Virus record (IMG/VR): IMGVR_UViG_3300033144_003759
Coordinates: 1-36,913 of that record
Strand: one strand, 5' to 3'
Origin: a virus
DNA: 36,913 nucleotides
Part shown: positions 1 through 7,232 of the stretch, one piece after another
Layout: each line of letters begins with the position of its first letter
Numbering within the stretch: position 1 is the first letter of the stretch
Notes under the pieces: generated by a model
The model's database searches: none
Told to the model about the DNA's origin: nothing
The model's input: only the letters and a program-made list of their open reading frames with translations
Program-made: the position numbers and the translations under genes

Positions 1-1
1 G

Positions 2-688
2 GCCACCGTAATTGTGCAACAGCGGATCCGCGTCCGCATCCGGGAGAGCGCCGAGGCGCCGCCGTTCGCCGTTCTCACGTTCGCTGCGCCCGCGAGCCCG
101 GTCGAGATCGGCGTAGTGGTCGCGCTCCCCGCGTTTGCGGCGACCTACAATCGCCCGCCCGATTTCGCGACACTCACGGACAACGACGGCAACCCGGCGC
201 AGGACGTAAGCGCAAGCCCCGACGCCTTCGCCAGCGTCAATAACTACGCCAAGACCACGCCGAACGCCTCCGTTTCTTGGACGCTCGCCGCCGGAGACGG
301 GCTCGGAGCGGACTCCCAAGTCGACTCGATCCAATGGCAAGCCCGGCGGTTCGTTGGCTGGACAACCGACCCCGGACCGTATGACGAGGCGAAGATCCTC
401 GCATTGAGCCAAATCACAAGCCCGATCCAGGGCGGCGGGCTGTTTGACGTGACGCTAAACCCGGACAACGCTCCGGGCGGCGCTTATCTCGTCGCGGCCT
501 ACCATGACGACTTTAACAGCGCGGTGCCTCTCGATTTCGAGATCGGAAACTTTGGAAACGGCGACGTCGCCGAGGTGCAAACCGGGGTTGCGATGACAAT
601 CCCCGGAGGCTCCGCTCCCTACAGTGTCGCGCGCAGCGACCTAGCGATCCAATCCCCCGGCGGGATTCGATTCGCGCGGGAGAACTAA
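2..688 (+). CDS. Distal tail/baseplate protein, C-terminal part (5' end outside window)
   Basis: The reading frame is open from base 2, so the true start probably lies upstream. A GTG at 14 is a possible but unconvincing start. At least 228 residues are visible. They are rich in Gly, Ala, Asp, Pro and Thr with alternating hydrophobic residues, as in beta-rich phage structural proteins, and contain no catalytic motif I recognise. The gene ends TAATG, giving its stop to the start of the next small gene. Its place just before fibre genes, and the tape-measure start at the opposite end of the window, suggest a minor tail or baseplate component. That role is inferred from position only. Confidence 0.6.
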   Translation, partial: ATVIVQQRIRVRIRESAEAPPFAVLTFAAPASPVEIGVVVALPAFAATYNRPPDFATLTDNDGNPAQDVSASPDAFASVNNYAKTTPNASVSWTLAAGDGLGADSQVDSIQWQARRFVGWTTDPGPYDEAKILALSQITSPIQGGGLFDVTLNPDNAPGGAYLVAAYHDDFNSAVPLDFEIGNFGNGDVAEVQTGVAMTIPGGSAPYSVARSDLAIQSPGGIRFAREN

Positions 689-882
689 TGCTTGAGGCGC
701 TGACCACCGTCGAGGCGGCTTGCTCCGCTGCCGGGTTTGTTTTCGAGAGCGCCGATCCAAAGGTCCGCGCCGTGATCGGCTGCGGATATATCAAAGGGCG
801 CGCGGCGCCGACGGGGCTCGAGCCTCTTTGGGTTGACGCGCTCGCGGCTTGCGACGTTGTCGAGGGTTTTCTCGGAGCTTAG
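688..882 (+). CDS. Small cysteine-bearing protein, paralogue of the gene at 2899-3102
   Basis: A 64-residue protein whose ATG overlaps the preceding TAA. It aligns along its whole length with the 67-residue product of 2899-3102. Shared features are a TT[VI]E start, a C-x-A-A-G-[FY] motif, RAV-x-GC-x-Y, LW-x-x-AL-x-AC and VE-x-F. Three cysteines are conserved between the two. Each copy directly follows a tail or fibre-type gene, so the pair may act as assembly chaperones or small baseplate parts. I do not recognise the family, and the role is inference from duplication and position. Translation is probably coupled to the upstream gene. Confidence 0.65.
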   Translation: MLEALTTVEAACSAAGFVFESADPKVRAVIGCGYIKGRAAPTGLEPLWVDALAACDVVEGFLGA

Positions 883-907
883 GCCGCGCGCCTTGGGAGG
901 TTTTACG

Positions 908-2908
908 ATGCCACAATATGGCGGCGACTTGGTCCAATCCGCTCCGAGCGGGTCCGCGATTCGCGAATTACAGGTCCCGACGATTGTCGACCGCGATCGA
1001 TTGTCCTCGACTGGCGTCGTTCGCGCGGGCGGGCGTGCGTTTGTCGACGCCGACGGTGTGCTTTACGAATGGAACGGCGTCGCTTGGCTTGTCGTGCCGG
1101 AGAACGCTCCCGCGCTCCAAGTCGCAACGCACAACCTCCTAGCAACGATCCCGACGCCGCAGTTAACGCCCGGCGACGTTTGGCTCGTCGACTCGGACGG
1201 GACGCAATGGACCTACACCGGGACCGAGCCCGCCGCGCCGGACCCTAGCGTCGAGGCCGCTTGGGACATTGCCGGGGCCGCGCCCGAATCATGGTTCGCC
1301 GATCCGTTGTTTCCGAGCGCGGAAACCCGCACAGTCTATGTGGACCAGTCAACAGGGAGCGACGTATTCAACAGCGGGGCGGCGGGCCAACCTTGGAGGA
1401 CTCCGGGCCGAGCCATGGATCAAATTCCAGAAAAGCCAGGCGAGCCGCTACGGGGGGCGACGTTTGGGATCACCTACGTTGTCGAGTTCGCCGGAGGCGC
1501 AAAAGCCGACTTGACGAGGTTGACCCCTAAATTCGCGCTGACAACAGCACAACACGTGGTATTCCTCGGCGAGCGTGCGCCTGTTGACCTAGACGGAATC
1601 GGGACGACGGAATTCGCCGCTGCGGTTTTCAATCGCGATCTATCCGGCCCGGTAGTTAGCGGCGGTACTGTAGCGAAGAGGTCGCAATACCGGCTGGGCG
1701 TTGGCGTTACCGTGTTGGCGTCGGTACAGCAGCCAGCCAGCGACGGGCTCAGGTGGCTCCACAAGGAGAGCGATTTCGGGTTTGCGGGCTTTCGCTCGTT
1801 CACTCCCGCGAATAATTGCCGCGTGCACGACTCGCTGGCGGTTATGAGTGCGCAGGATATCGGACTAGCGGGAGGGGGATTTGGTTCCGGGCATAGCAAC
1901 GGCGACGTCGCGAACGTCCTATCGCCCTACGTTACTCAGGTCGACGGCTCGATCAGTTTTGCATCATGGGACCTCGACGGAGCCCTTAACGCTTGTTCTG
2001 CGGCGTTTATCGGGATCGATTTCGCTACGGACATCATCGCCAACTCGCGATCAAATCGAAACATTCGCGGCATTGTCCAGCTTAAAGCGTGCAAATTCAA
2101 AGTAGGAGGGCAGCAGGGCCAATTGGATCTGTATCCGGCGCAACGATTCGTTGGGACGCAGCAACCTCTTGCTGGCTGCACCGTCGTCGGCGAGGGCTCC
2201 GCTGACGCGCTCTCTCTCGTCCGCAGCCGATCCGACAGCGTGCCGAACGGGGCGAGCTATACCGCAAACGTGTTCGTCGACGCCGCCCTCGTTTTGAGGG
2301 AGGGCACCCACGAGCCGTACACTAATGTTTACCGGGGCAACTCTCCGCCCGCCGGAAACAATAGCAGTTTCGCGCGTTTGGTCGTCGGCGCAGATTCCAT
2401 AATTTCTAACGTAACCCCTGTTGTCGGCTGTTTTTCCAACCGAACCGGCGGCGACTTTGAGCGGGAGCCCGGCGCCGCATCTCCGATGTCGACGGGTGAC
2501 GTCGCGGACAACGGCGCCTGCGTCCTAGTTGTTGGCGCGGCGACGCTTTACGCTATCGGCGGGAGCCAGGGACCGTCCACCGTCGACTGTGACGGGCGTT
2601 ATTTGCAGGGCGCATATCGCGCGAATTTGATCCCGCAAGCCAATGCGACATTCGGCGAGAGCACGAGGCCGATCCGGCTTCGCCATGGGTGCAGCTGCGT
2701 CGAAAACAATTTCACGGGGAAAGGGACGGCGAATTTTAGTCCTCTCACCAATAACACCGGAGGCAAGGCGATCCCCGGCGGCGGCGACGTCCAATTCGGC
2801 ATTAAGCCGGCGGGCTCGCCAAACCCGGAATTTGTCCTCGACAACGCCGATCTACCCAACAACGATCTAGGCGAGGGAGCGGAAAGCGAGGGAATTGTAT
2901 GGCGATAA
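908..2908 (+). CDS. Putative tail fibre / tail spike (receptor-binding) protein
   Basis: A protein of about 666 residues. ATG 908 is chosen because GGGAGG lies just upstream at 896-901; the frame stays open to 833, but that would overlap the previous gene by 50 bases. The N-terminal part has a motif (VLYEWNG) like the short domains that mount fibre tips. A TVYVDQSTGSD stretch followed by glycine- and asparagine-rich repeats resembles right-handed beta-helix spike or fibre proteins. No lyase or hydrolase catalytic motif was identified. It is the largest protein of the distal tail block and is followed, with a 10-base overlap, by a small cysteine-bearing gene. Receptor binding is inferred from size, composition and context. 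Confidence 0.65.
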   Translation: MPQYGGDLVQSAPSGSAIRELQVPTIVDRDRLSSTGVVRAGGRAFVDADGVLYEWNGVAWLVVPENAPALQVATHNLLATIPTPQLTPGDVWLVDSDGTQWTYTGTEPAAPDPSVEAAWDIAGAAPESWFADPLFPSAETRTVYVDQSTGSDVFNSGAAGQPWRTPGRAMDQIPEKPGEPLRGATFGITYVVEFAGGAKADLTRLTPKFALTTAQHVVFLGERAPVDLDGIGTTEFAAAVFNRDLSGPVVSGGTVAKRSQYRLGVGVTVLASVQQPASDGLRWLHKESDFGFAGFRSFTPANNCRVHDSLAVMSAQDIGLAGGGFGSGHSNGDVANVLSPYVTQVDGSISFASWDLDGALNACSAAFIGIDFATDIIANSRSNRNIRGIVQLKACKFKVGGQQGQLDLYPAQRFVGTQQPLAGCTVVGEGSADALSLVRSRSDSVPNGASYTANVFVDAALVLREGTHEPYTNVYRGNSPPAGNNSSFARLVVGADSIISNVTPVVGCFSNRTGGDFEREPGAASPMSTGDVADNGACVLVVGAATLYAIGGSQGPSTVDCDGRYLQGAYRANLIPQANATFGESTRPIRLRHGCSCVENNFTGKGTANFSPLTNNTGGKAIPGGGDVQFGIKPAGSPNPEFVLDNADLPNNDLGEGAESEGIVWR

Positions 2909-3102
2909 GCGACGGAATTACGACGATCGAGTGCGCTTGCGGCGCAGCGGGCTACACGCCGATCGGCGCAACGCCTCGAGCCCGCGCCGTGGACGGTTGC
3001 GCCTATGTGCGCGCGCACGCCGCGCCGGACGGCGAGGCCGATCTATGGGCTCAAGCTCTCGAGGCGTGCAGCGCCGTCGAGGCGTTTTTCGCGGGGCGAT
3101 AA
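2899..3102 (+). CDS. Small cysteine-bearing protein, paralogue of the gene at 688-882
   Basis: A 67-residue protein beginning at ATG 2899 inside the end of the fibre gene, with GCGAGGGA upstream. It shares the C-x-A-A-G-Y, RAV-x-GC-x-Y and AL-x-AC-x-x-VE-x-F signatures with the product of 688-882. It differs mostly at surface-type positions and has one extra cysteine near residue 12. It is too small for an independent tail structure. A fibre chaperone, trimerisation helper or baseplate plug is possible, but no function is known to me. The repeated pairing of this family with large tail genes is the main clue. Confidence 0.65.
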   Translation: MAISDGITTIECACGAAGYTPIGATPRARAVDGCAYVRAHAAPDGEADLWAQALEACSAVEAFFAGR

Positions 3103-3103
3103 C

Positions 3104-3715
3104 ATGACGGACCTCCTCGACCTAACCCAAGGCGACACGCGAACGATCGAGATCGAAACGATCGACGACGCGACCGAACTCCCGATCGACTTGACGGGCG
3201 CGGTTTTGAAATTCACCGCCAAGCGCGATCCAACCACGCCAAATATCAAAGCGGAGCTATTCAAAACGAGCTACCGCGCGGACGAGGTGTTGATCGTCGA
3301 CGCGGCGGCGGGGACATATATTGTTCAGATCCAACACGCCGACACAAAGAGCACGGAGCCCGGTCGGCTCGTTTGGGACACACAAATCACCCGGCCCGAT
3401 GCGTCGATCACGGCGGCGGGGACGCTCGAGGTTGTCGGCGGCTCGGCGCTCGGCGGGCTCGTCGTGCTTACCGGGACCGGCGTCGATTTCTCCGGCGTCG
3501 AGGTTGGCGACATTCTCGTCCCCGCCGGAGCGCTGTCCGGCAACGCGGTACGTTGTACGGTCGAGGCGGTCGACGCCGGAGCCGACACGATCGCAACCGA
3601 TCACGTCGACTGGACAACCGAGGCCGGTTTCGCGTTTGAGATTTTTCGGGGAGACGTCAAAACACCGATCGACGGCGCCGGTTGTCTCGAGATAACGCAA
3701 GGCGTTACCACGTGA
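3104..3715 (+). CDS. BppU-like baseplate/tail protein with N-terminal Ig-like domain
   Basis: A 203-residue protein starting at ATG 3104, two bases after the previous stop. The first 100 or so residues follow the pattern of the phage BppU N-terminal immunoglobulin-like domain: a GDTRTIEIE strand, then IDLTGA, LKFTAKRD, and a YIVQIQHADT strand leading to a V-W-D-T-Q-I turn. That domain usually anchors receptor-binding proteins to the baseplate or carries a fibre. The remaining half is a beta-rich region with repeated Gly and Val and looks like a second small domain. The stop overlaps the following gene in GTGA. Confidence 0.7.
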   Translation: MTDLLDLTQGDTRTIEIETIDDATELPIDLTGAVLKFTAKRDPTTPNIKAELFKTSYRADEVLIVDAAAGTYIVQIQHADTKSTEPGRLVWDTQITRPDASITAAGTLEVVGGSALGGLVVLTGTGVDFSGVEVGDILVPAGALSGNAVRCTVEAVDAGADTIATDHVDWTTEAGFAFEIFRGDVKTPIDGAGCLEITQGVTT

Positions 3716-4005
3716 GCGCGCACACAACCCGGAGCGAGACCAAAACGGGCGGCGTCTCGGTCAACATCGGCGCGGGCGCCTCTCTCCCGCCGCCGGTTGA
3801 CACCTCCGCCGCTTCCTCGGCGCCGGTGCTCGCGTGGTGGCCCGTTGTGTTGTTCGCTCTCTCCGTGGCGTTCGCGACCGGCGGCAGCTTTTGGCAGACG
3901 CGCGCGAACGCGGATTCGATCCGGGAGATTCGGACGGACGTCCGCAGTTTGATCCGGTTCCACGGCGTAGCCGCAGCCGTCGACCCGGCGGCCCCGTCGC
4001 GCTAG
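3712..4005 (+). CDS. Small single-pass membrane protein (holin-like candidate)
   Basis: A 97-residue protein. GTG 3712 overlaps the preceding TGA and is preferred over an earlier start at 3682. Residues 1-37 are polar and rich in Gly, Ser and Pro. Residues 39-58 (LAWWPVVLFALSVAFATGG) form one clear membrane segment, followed by a charged NADSIREIRTDVRSLI helix. Single-pass proteins of this shape occur near phage tail and lysis genes and some act as holins or antiholins, but nothing diagnostic is present. The membrane location is seen in the sequence; a holin function is only a possibility. Confidence 0.55.
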   Translation: MSAHTTRSETKTGGVSVNIGAGASLPPPVDTSAASSAPVLAWWPVVLFALSVAFATGGSFWQTRANADSIREIRTDVRSLIRFHGVAAAVDPAAPSR

Positions 4006-4026
4006 GGTCGATCCGGAGGTGGCGCA

Positions 4027-4347
4027 ATGGCTCGACGTATCCGGACACTGACTAAGGAGACGCCGTCGGCGATCGTCGCCTTTGGTGACGACTCGCTAAC
4101 GCTGCGGATAACGCAACATTACGCGCCAGACGCGGGCGGCGTGCCGACTAACGGGCGCGTCGCGGTTACCGTTAACACCGGGGCGGCTCCGGCGGCGTCG
4201 CTCTCAAACGTCGACGACGACACGCGGATCCTCGCGCCCTCCGGGCTCGCGTCTGAATTTACCGAAAGCGCACCCGGCGGGGCGTGGGACGTGCGTCTCG
4301 CGCTGGCGTCTGGCGCTCTCGCGATCGTCGACCTCGAGGAATTTTAA
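4027..4347 (+). CDS. Hypothetical phage structural-region protein
   Basis: A 106-residue protein with a strong ribosome-binding site (GGAGGTGG at 4015-4022, ATG 4027). After a basic N-terminus (ARRIRTLTKE), the sequence alternates short hydrophobic strands with Gly, Asp and Ser turns. It ends with an acidic tail, suggesting a small beta-sandwich. No catalytic or metal-binding motif is visible. It lies between a membrane protein and a fibre gene, so a minor tail component is plausible. I do not recognise the family. Confidence 0.6.
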   Translation: MARRIRTLTKETPSAIVAFGDDSLTLRITQHYAPDAGGVPTNGRVAVTVNTGAAPAASLSNVDDDTRILAPSGLASEFTESAPGGAWDVRLALASGALAIVDLEEF

Positions 4348-4349
4348 CA

Positions 4350-5234
4350 ATGACGGCGACACGGACGGGCCTCGGTGTGCCTTTGGGCGTTAGCGGCGGA
4401 GGCGGCGGCGGCGGCGGAGGCGACACGGTTAGCGTCAACGGCGGCGCGACCGCCTCGACAAATGTCGATCTCGACGACGCAACGCCAGCCGCGCCGGCCG
4501 GCGCCGTGAACGTCAAATTCCAAAAGGACGCGCTAAGCCCCACGAATGTTAGCGCGTCGGTGCAGGGCTCGACGGCGGCGCAAAAGGGCGTCGTCGAACT
4601 TGCGACGCAAGGCGAGGTCGATACGGGGACCGACACGGACCGGGCGATCACTCCCGCGACGCTGGCGGGCACCTCTCAAACATTCGCGCCCGCGACTCAC
4701 GGCGGCGATCATGTCTCGACGGGCTCGGACGCGATCCCCGCCGTCGTCGCTGCGGGCGCCTCCGGCCTGATGACCGGCGGCGACAAAACAAAGATCGACG
4801 GCGTCGAGGCGCTCGCCGATGTTACCGACGCGGCAAATGTTGCGGCGGCGGGCGCTCTCACTGCGGCGGGCATTACGACCGTAGACGCGACCGCGCTCGC
4901 GACCGAGACGTCGACGACGTATGCGGCAATTGCGGACATGAATGTTACACCAGGCGCGGGCGATTTCCTTGTTTGGTTTTCGGCTATGATTTTGGGCGAC
5001 GCCGACGACGAGCAGATGGTTTTCGGTGTTCACGTCGACGGCATTCTAGCCGACACCTCGGAACGCGATCTCCCCAAGGGGACCAATAAGGACAAAAACG
5101 ACACCGCGATCGGTATCCACGCCAAAGTTTCCGGCGTCGGGGCTGGCGAGGTTGTGGACGTGCGCTGGAAGCAGCCGAGCGGAGCGCAAACAATGCAGAT
5201 TACGAATCGGACATTGACCGTAATTAAGGTTTAG
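4350..5234 (+). CDS. Tail fibre protein with poly-glycine hinge
   Basis: A 294-residue protein starting at ATG 4350. Residues 16-24 are nine consecutive glycines, a flexible hinge of the kind that joins fibre domains. Around residues 80-105 is a segment (KGVVELATQGEVDTGTDT, then DRAITPATLAG) that matches the widespread collar repeat of phage fibres, where G-V-V-x-L-A-T is followed by A-x-T-P. A later GLMTGGDKTKID stretch is also typical of fibre stalks. The last 80 residues form a compact beta-rich tip. Fibre identity is well supported; receptor specificity is unknown. Confidence 0.75.
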   Translation: MTATRTGLGVPLGVSGGGGGGGGGDTVSVNGGATASTNVDLDDATPAAPAGAVNVKFQKDALSPTNVSASVQGSTAAQKGVVELATQGEVDTGTDTDRAITPATLAGTSQTFAPATHGGDHVSTGSDAIPAVVAAGASGLMTGGDKTKIDGVEALADVTDAANVAAAGALTAAGITTVDATALATETSTTYAAIADMNVTPGAGDFLVWFSAMILGDADDEQMVFGVHVDGILADTSERDLPKGTNKDKNDTAIGIHAKVSGVGAGEVVDVRWKQPSGAQTMQITNRTLTVIKV

Positions 5235-5238
5235 CGGC

Positions 5239-5607
5239 GTGGATTGCGAGCGATGCGCGGCGGCTTGCTGTCTCGTTTATGATGTCGGGATCACCTCGGA
5301 CGAGATCGCCGCGCTCGAGGCGCGGGGGCATCGAGGATTTACTCGCGACGCCGTCGCGGTGCCTAGCGGCGTCCCTCCGGAGGTTGCTAGCCGACACCTC
5401 GGCGGGTTGCGGTTCGGCAAGTATCTAGCGAAAAAGAGCGGCGGCGAGTGCGTCTTCCTCGAATGGGCAACGGGCGGCGCGGGCGCTTGCTCGGTTTACA
5501 ACTACCGCCCCGGCGTTTGCTTAGACTTTGGCGAGCCCGGCACGGAGTCGGCGATCCGTTGCCGGAAAATTAGGCGCCCGCTACCAGTATTAGAGGCCGC
5601 GCAATGA
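5239..5607 (+). CDS. YkgJ-like (CxxCxxCC family) putative zinc/iron-binding protein
   Basis: A 122-residue protein with GTG start 5239. Cysteines 3, 6, 10 and 11 form a CxxCxxxCC cluster at the very N-terminus. Further cysteines at 71, 84, 94 and 108 lie in the typical contexts C-V-F-L and C-S-V-Y-x-x-R-P-x-x-C. This is the YkgJ/UPF0153 arrangement, thought to chelate zinc or iron; the precise biochemical role of the family is unsettled. Its ATGA overlap with the next gene places it in the lysis transcript. Metal binding is supported by the motif; why a phage would carry it beside lysis genes is unknown. Confidence 0.8.
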   Translation: MDCERCAAACCLVYDVGITSDEIAALEARGHRGFTRDAVAVPSGVPPEVASRHLGGLRFGKYLAKKSGGECVFLEWATGGAGACSVYNYRPGVCLDFGEPGTESAIRCRKIRRPLPVLEAAQ

Positions 5608-5951
5608 GCACAGCGCGAAGGGCGGCGGCTTGGCTCGTCGCTCATTGGTACCTGCCCGCCGTGGCGCTCTTGGGGCTCCTCGCGTTTTTCGCGGGCCGCC
5701 GGAGGCTTTCGAGTGGCACCCGCCGGACACCGATCGCGGACGTCCGGCGCGAGATCGAAGTCATCAAGGCCGGCAGCAAGGCGAAGATCGCCGAGTCGGA
5801 GAGGGGCACGTCTAATGCAATCGAGGAGGTCGAGGCGCTTAACGTCGTCACTATCCGAAAGCTCGACGAAGGGCAGGCGAGGAAGCGCGACAAGCTGCGC
5901 CGCGATCCTCGCGCTCTGTCTCGCTACCTCGAGCGTCTCGGCTCAAGCTGA
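5604..5951 (+). CDS. N-terminally anchored coiled-coil membrane protein (inner-membrane spanin-like)
   Basis: A 115-residue protein whose ATG overlaps the previous TGA. Residues 11-31 are a strong membrane segment (YLPAVALLGLLAFFAG). A highly charged helical region of about 80 residues follows, with heptad-like spacing and many Lys, Arg and Glu. One N-terminal membrane helix plus a periplasmic coiled coil is the topology of an Rz-type inner-membrane spanin. The last 137 bases overlap the next gene in another frame, which recalls Rz/Rz1 pairs. Spanin function is inferred from topology, overlap and the nearby endolysin. Confidence 0.6.
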   Translation: MSTARRAAAWLVAHWYLPAVALLGLLAFFAGRRRLSSGTRRTPIADVRREIEVIKAGSKAKIAESERGTSNAIEEVEALNVVTIRKLDEGQARKRDKLRRDPRALSRYLERLGSS

Positions 5952-6408
5952 AACGATCCCCGGACTCTCCCGGACGTTGCGCGCGGTGCCTCTCGACGAG
6001 GGAGAGCCCGCGCCGTGGGCGGGGCAACTGCTAACGCCGGGGCTTGCGCTCGAACTAGGCGAAAAAGCCGAACGGTGCGAGGCGGTCCGCAAAATCGAGG
6101 CGGATACCCTCGTCGCGGTTTGCAAAATCAAGATCGACGGCGCCGCCGCGGTACGCGGGCTTGTGATCGAGCAACACGTCGCCACGGTCCACAAGCTCGA
6201 GGAGGCGCTCGAGCGGTCCGCAGCCCTCGAGGCGGAGGCGCGCGGGGAGGCCGCGACGGCTCGGTCTGATAGGTGGATATGGGCGCTAATCGGGACCGGC
6301 ACGGGCGGCGCGGTCGGCGTTGTGTTGACGGTCGCGGTCGGCGTCGGCGCAGTATGGGCGGCGGCGAGGCTGGCGGAGATCGTTGTCGCTGGCGAGATCG
6401 CGCCGTGA
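5815..6408 (+). CDS. Exported protein with C-terminal membrane helix (spanin-like, overlaps previous gene)
   Basis: A 197-residue protein. ATG 5815 is chosen for GAGAGGGG at 5799-5806. A basic N-terminus leads to a signal-like hydrophobic core (AAILALCLATSSVSAQA, about residues 29-45) with a likely cleavage after SAQA. A soluble domain with two cysteines and a coiled-coil stretch (roughly 55-150) follows. The C-terminal membrane segment is at about 156-186. A signal at one end and a membrane helix at the other resemble unimolecular spanins, but LALC is not a proper lipobox, so lipid anchoring is not shown. The stop overlaps the lipase start in GTGA. Confidence 0.6.
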   Translation: MQSRRSRRLTSSLSESSTKGRRGSATSCAAILALCLATSSVSAQAETIPGLSRTLRAVPLDEGEPAPWAGQLLTPGLALELGEKAERCEAVRKIEADTLVAVCKIKIDGAAAVRGLVIEQHVATVHKLEEALERSAALEAEARGEAATARSDRWIWALIGTGTGGAVGVVLTVAVGVGAVWAAARLAEIVVAGEIAP

Positions 6409-7232
6409 GTCTCCCCGTTGTCGATCTCGTCTACTCCGGCGGCGGGACGCTCGTCGTCTGCGAGATCGGCGCACACGCTCGGATCTTGGAGTCGCGGCGG
6501 GTCGCCCGGATAGCCGGCACCTCCGCCGGGGCAATTATCGCATGTGCACACGCTTTCGGCGTGTCGCCGCCGGGTATGCGCTCGATCGCTGGCGAGATTT
6601 TCGGCGCCCGCCCAATTCTCGATCGCGCTTGGCCGTGGCGTTGGCGGCCCCGGTTTGGCATTCACAAAGGCGACAAGATCCTCCGATTGCTGCGGGCTCA
6701 CTTCCCGCGGAAAATGGGCGAGGCTCGTATCCCGTGGGGCTGTTTTGCTTACGACCTCGACTACCGCCGGGCGGTATATTTCTCGAGCCTCTCACACCCC
6801 GACATGCCGGCGGCGGACGTGGTGCGCGCGTCGCTTTCGATCCCCGCGTTTTTCAAGGCGGTACGCCTCCCCGGTTGCGGCGATCGTCTTTTCATCGACG
6901 GCGGCCTAACTGCTAACGAGCCGTTCGACGTTTTCGACGACGTGCCGGGCCGCGCGACTCTCGGCGTTAGGTTCCGGGCCGGCGATGACCACACGCCGAG
7001 GCGCGTCGGGAGTTCGATCGACTACGTCCGATCGCTATTGTCCGGCGTTTACGGCGCCGCCAACGCGGCGCACGTATCGGCCAAACAATGGGCGCGCGTG
7101 ATCCAAATTGAAACCGCCGGGGACTCCCTCGACTTTTCGCTTTCGCCGTCCGACCTCGACCGACTACACGCGGACGGCTATCAGAGCGCGTCGGCGTACT
7201 TCGAGCGCACGGACGGAAACGGGGCGGGCTAA
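6405..7232 (+). CDS. Patatin-like phospholipase
   Basis: A 275-residue protein from GTG 6405, which overlaps the preceding TGA. All the patatin hallmarks are present. SGGGT at residues 11-15 is the glycine-rich oxyanion loop. GTSAG at 38-42 is the nucleophile elbow with Ser40. The A-S-L-S-I-P-A-F-F region at 142-150 precedes DGG at 165-167, which supplies the catalytic Asp165, followed by N-x-P as in active family members. Patatins hydrolyse acyl esters of membrane phospholipids. No signal peptide is seen, so access to membranes would be cytoplasmic or lysis-dependent. It lies between spanin-like genes and the endolysin, suggesting a role in envelope disruption. The family call is firm; the lysis role is inference. 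Confidence 0.88.
   Translation: MSLPVVDLVYSGGGTLVVCEIGAHARILESRRVARIAGTSAGAIIACAHAFGVSPPGMRSIAGEIFGARPILDRAWPWRWRPRFGIHKGDKILRLLRAHFPRKMGEARIPWGCFAYDLDYRRAVYFSSLSHPDMPAADVVRASLSIPAFFKAVRLPGCGDRLFIDGGLTANEPFDVFDDVPGRATLGVRFRAGDDHTPRRVGSSIDYVRSLLSGVYGAANAAHVSAKQWARVIQIETAGDSLDFSLSPSDLDRLHADGYQSASAYFERTDGNGAG

Noticed and set aside
4392-4423. GGC/GGA repeat as a possible phase-variable tract
   Set aside because: Triplet changes would only alter the length of the glycine hinge and not the frame; best read as a fibre hinge.
5943-6701. 252-residue minus-strand frame across the lysis genes
   Set aside because: It is Ser/Ala/Pro-rich low-complexity sequence opposite well-supported genes, and lies in an all-plus-strand region.
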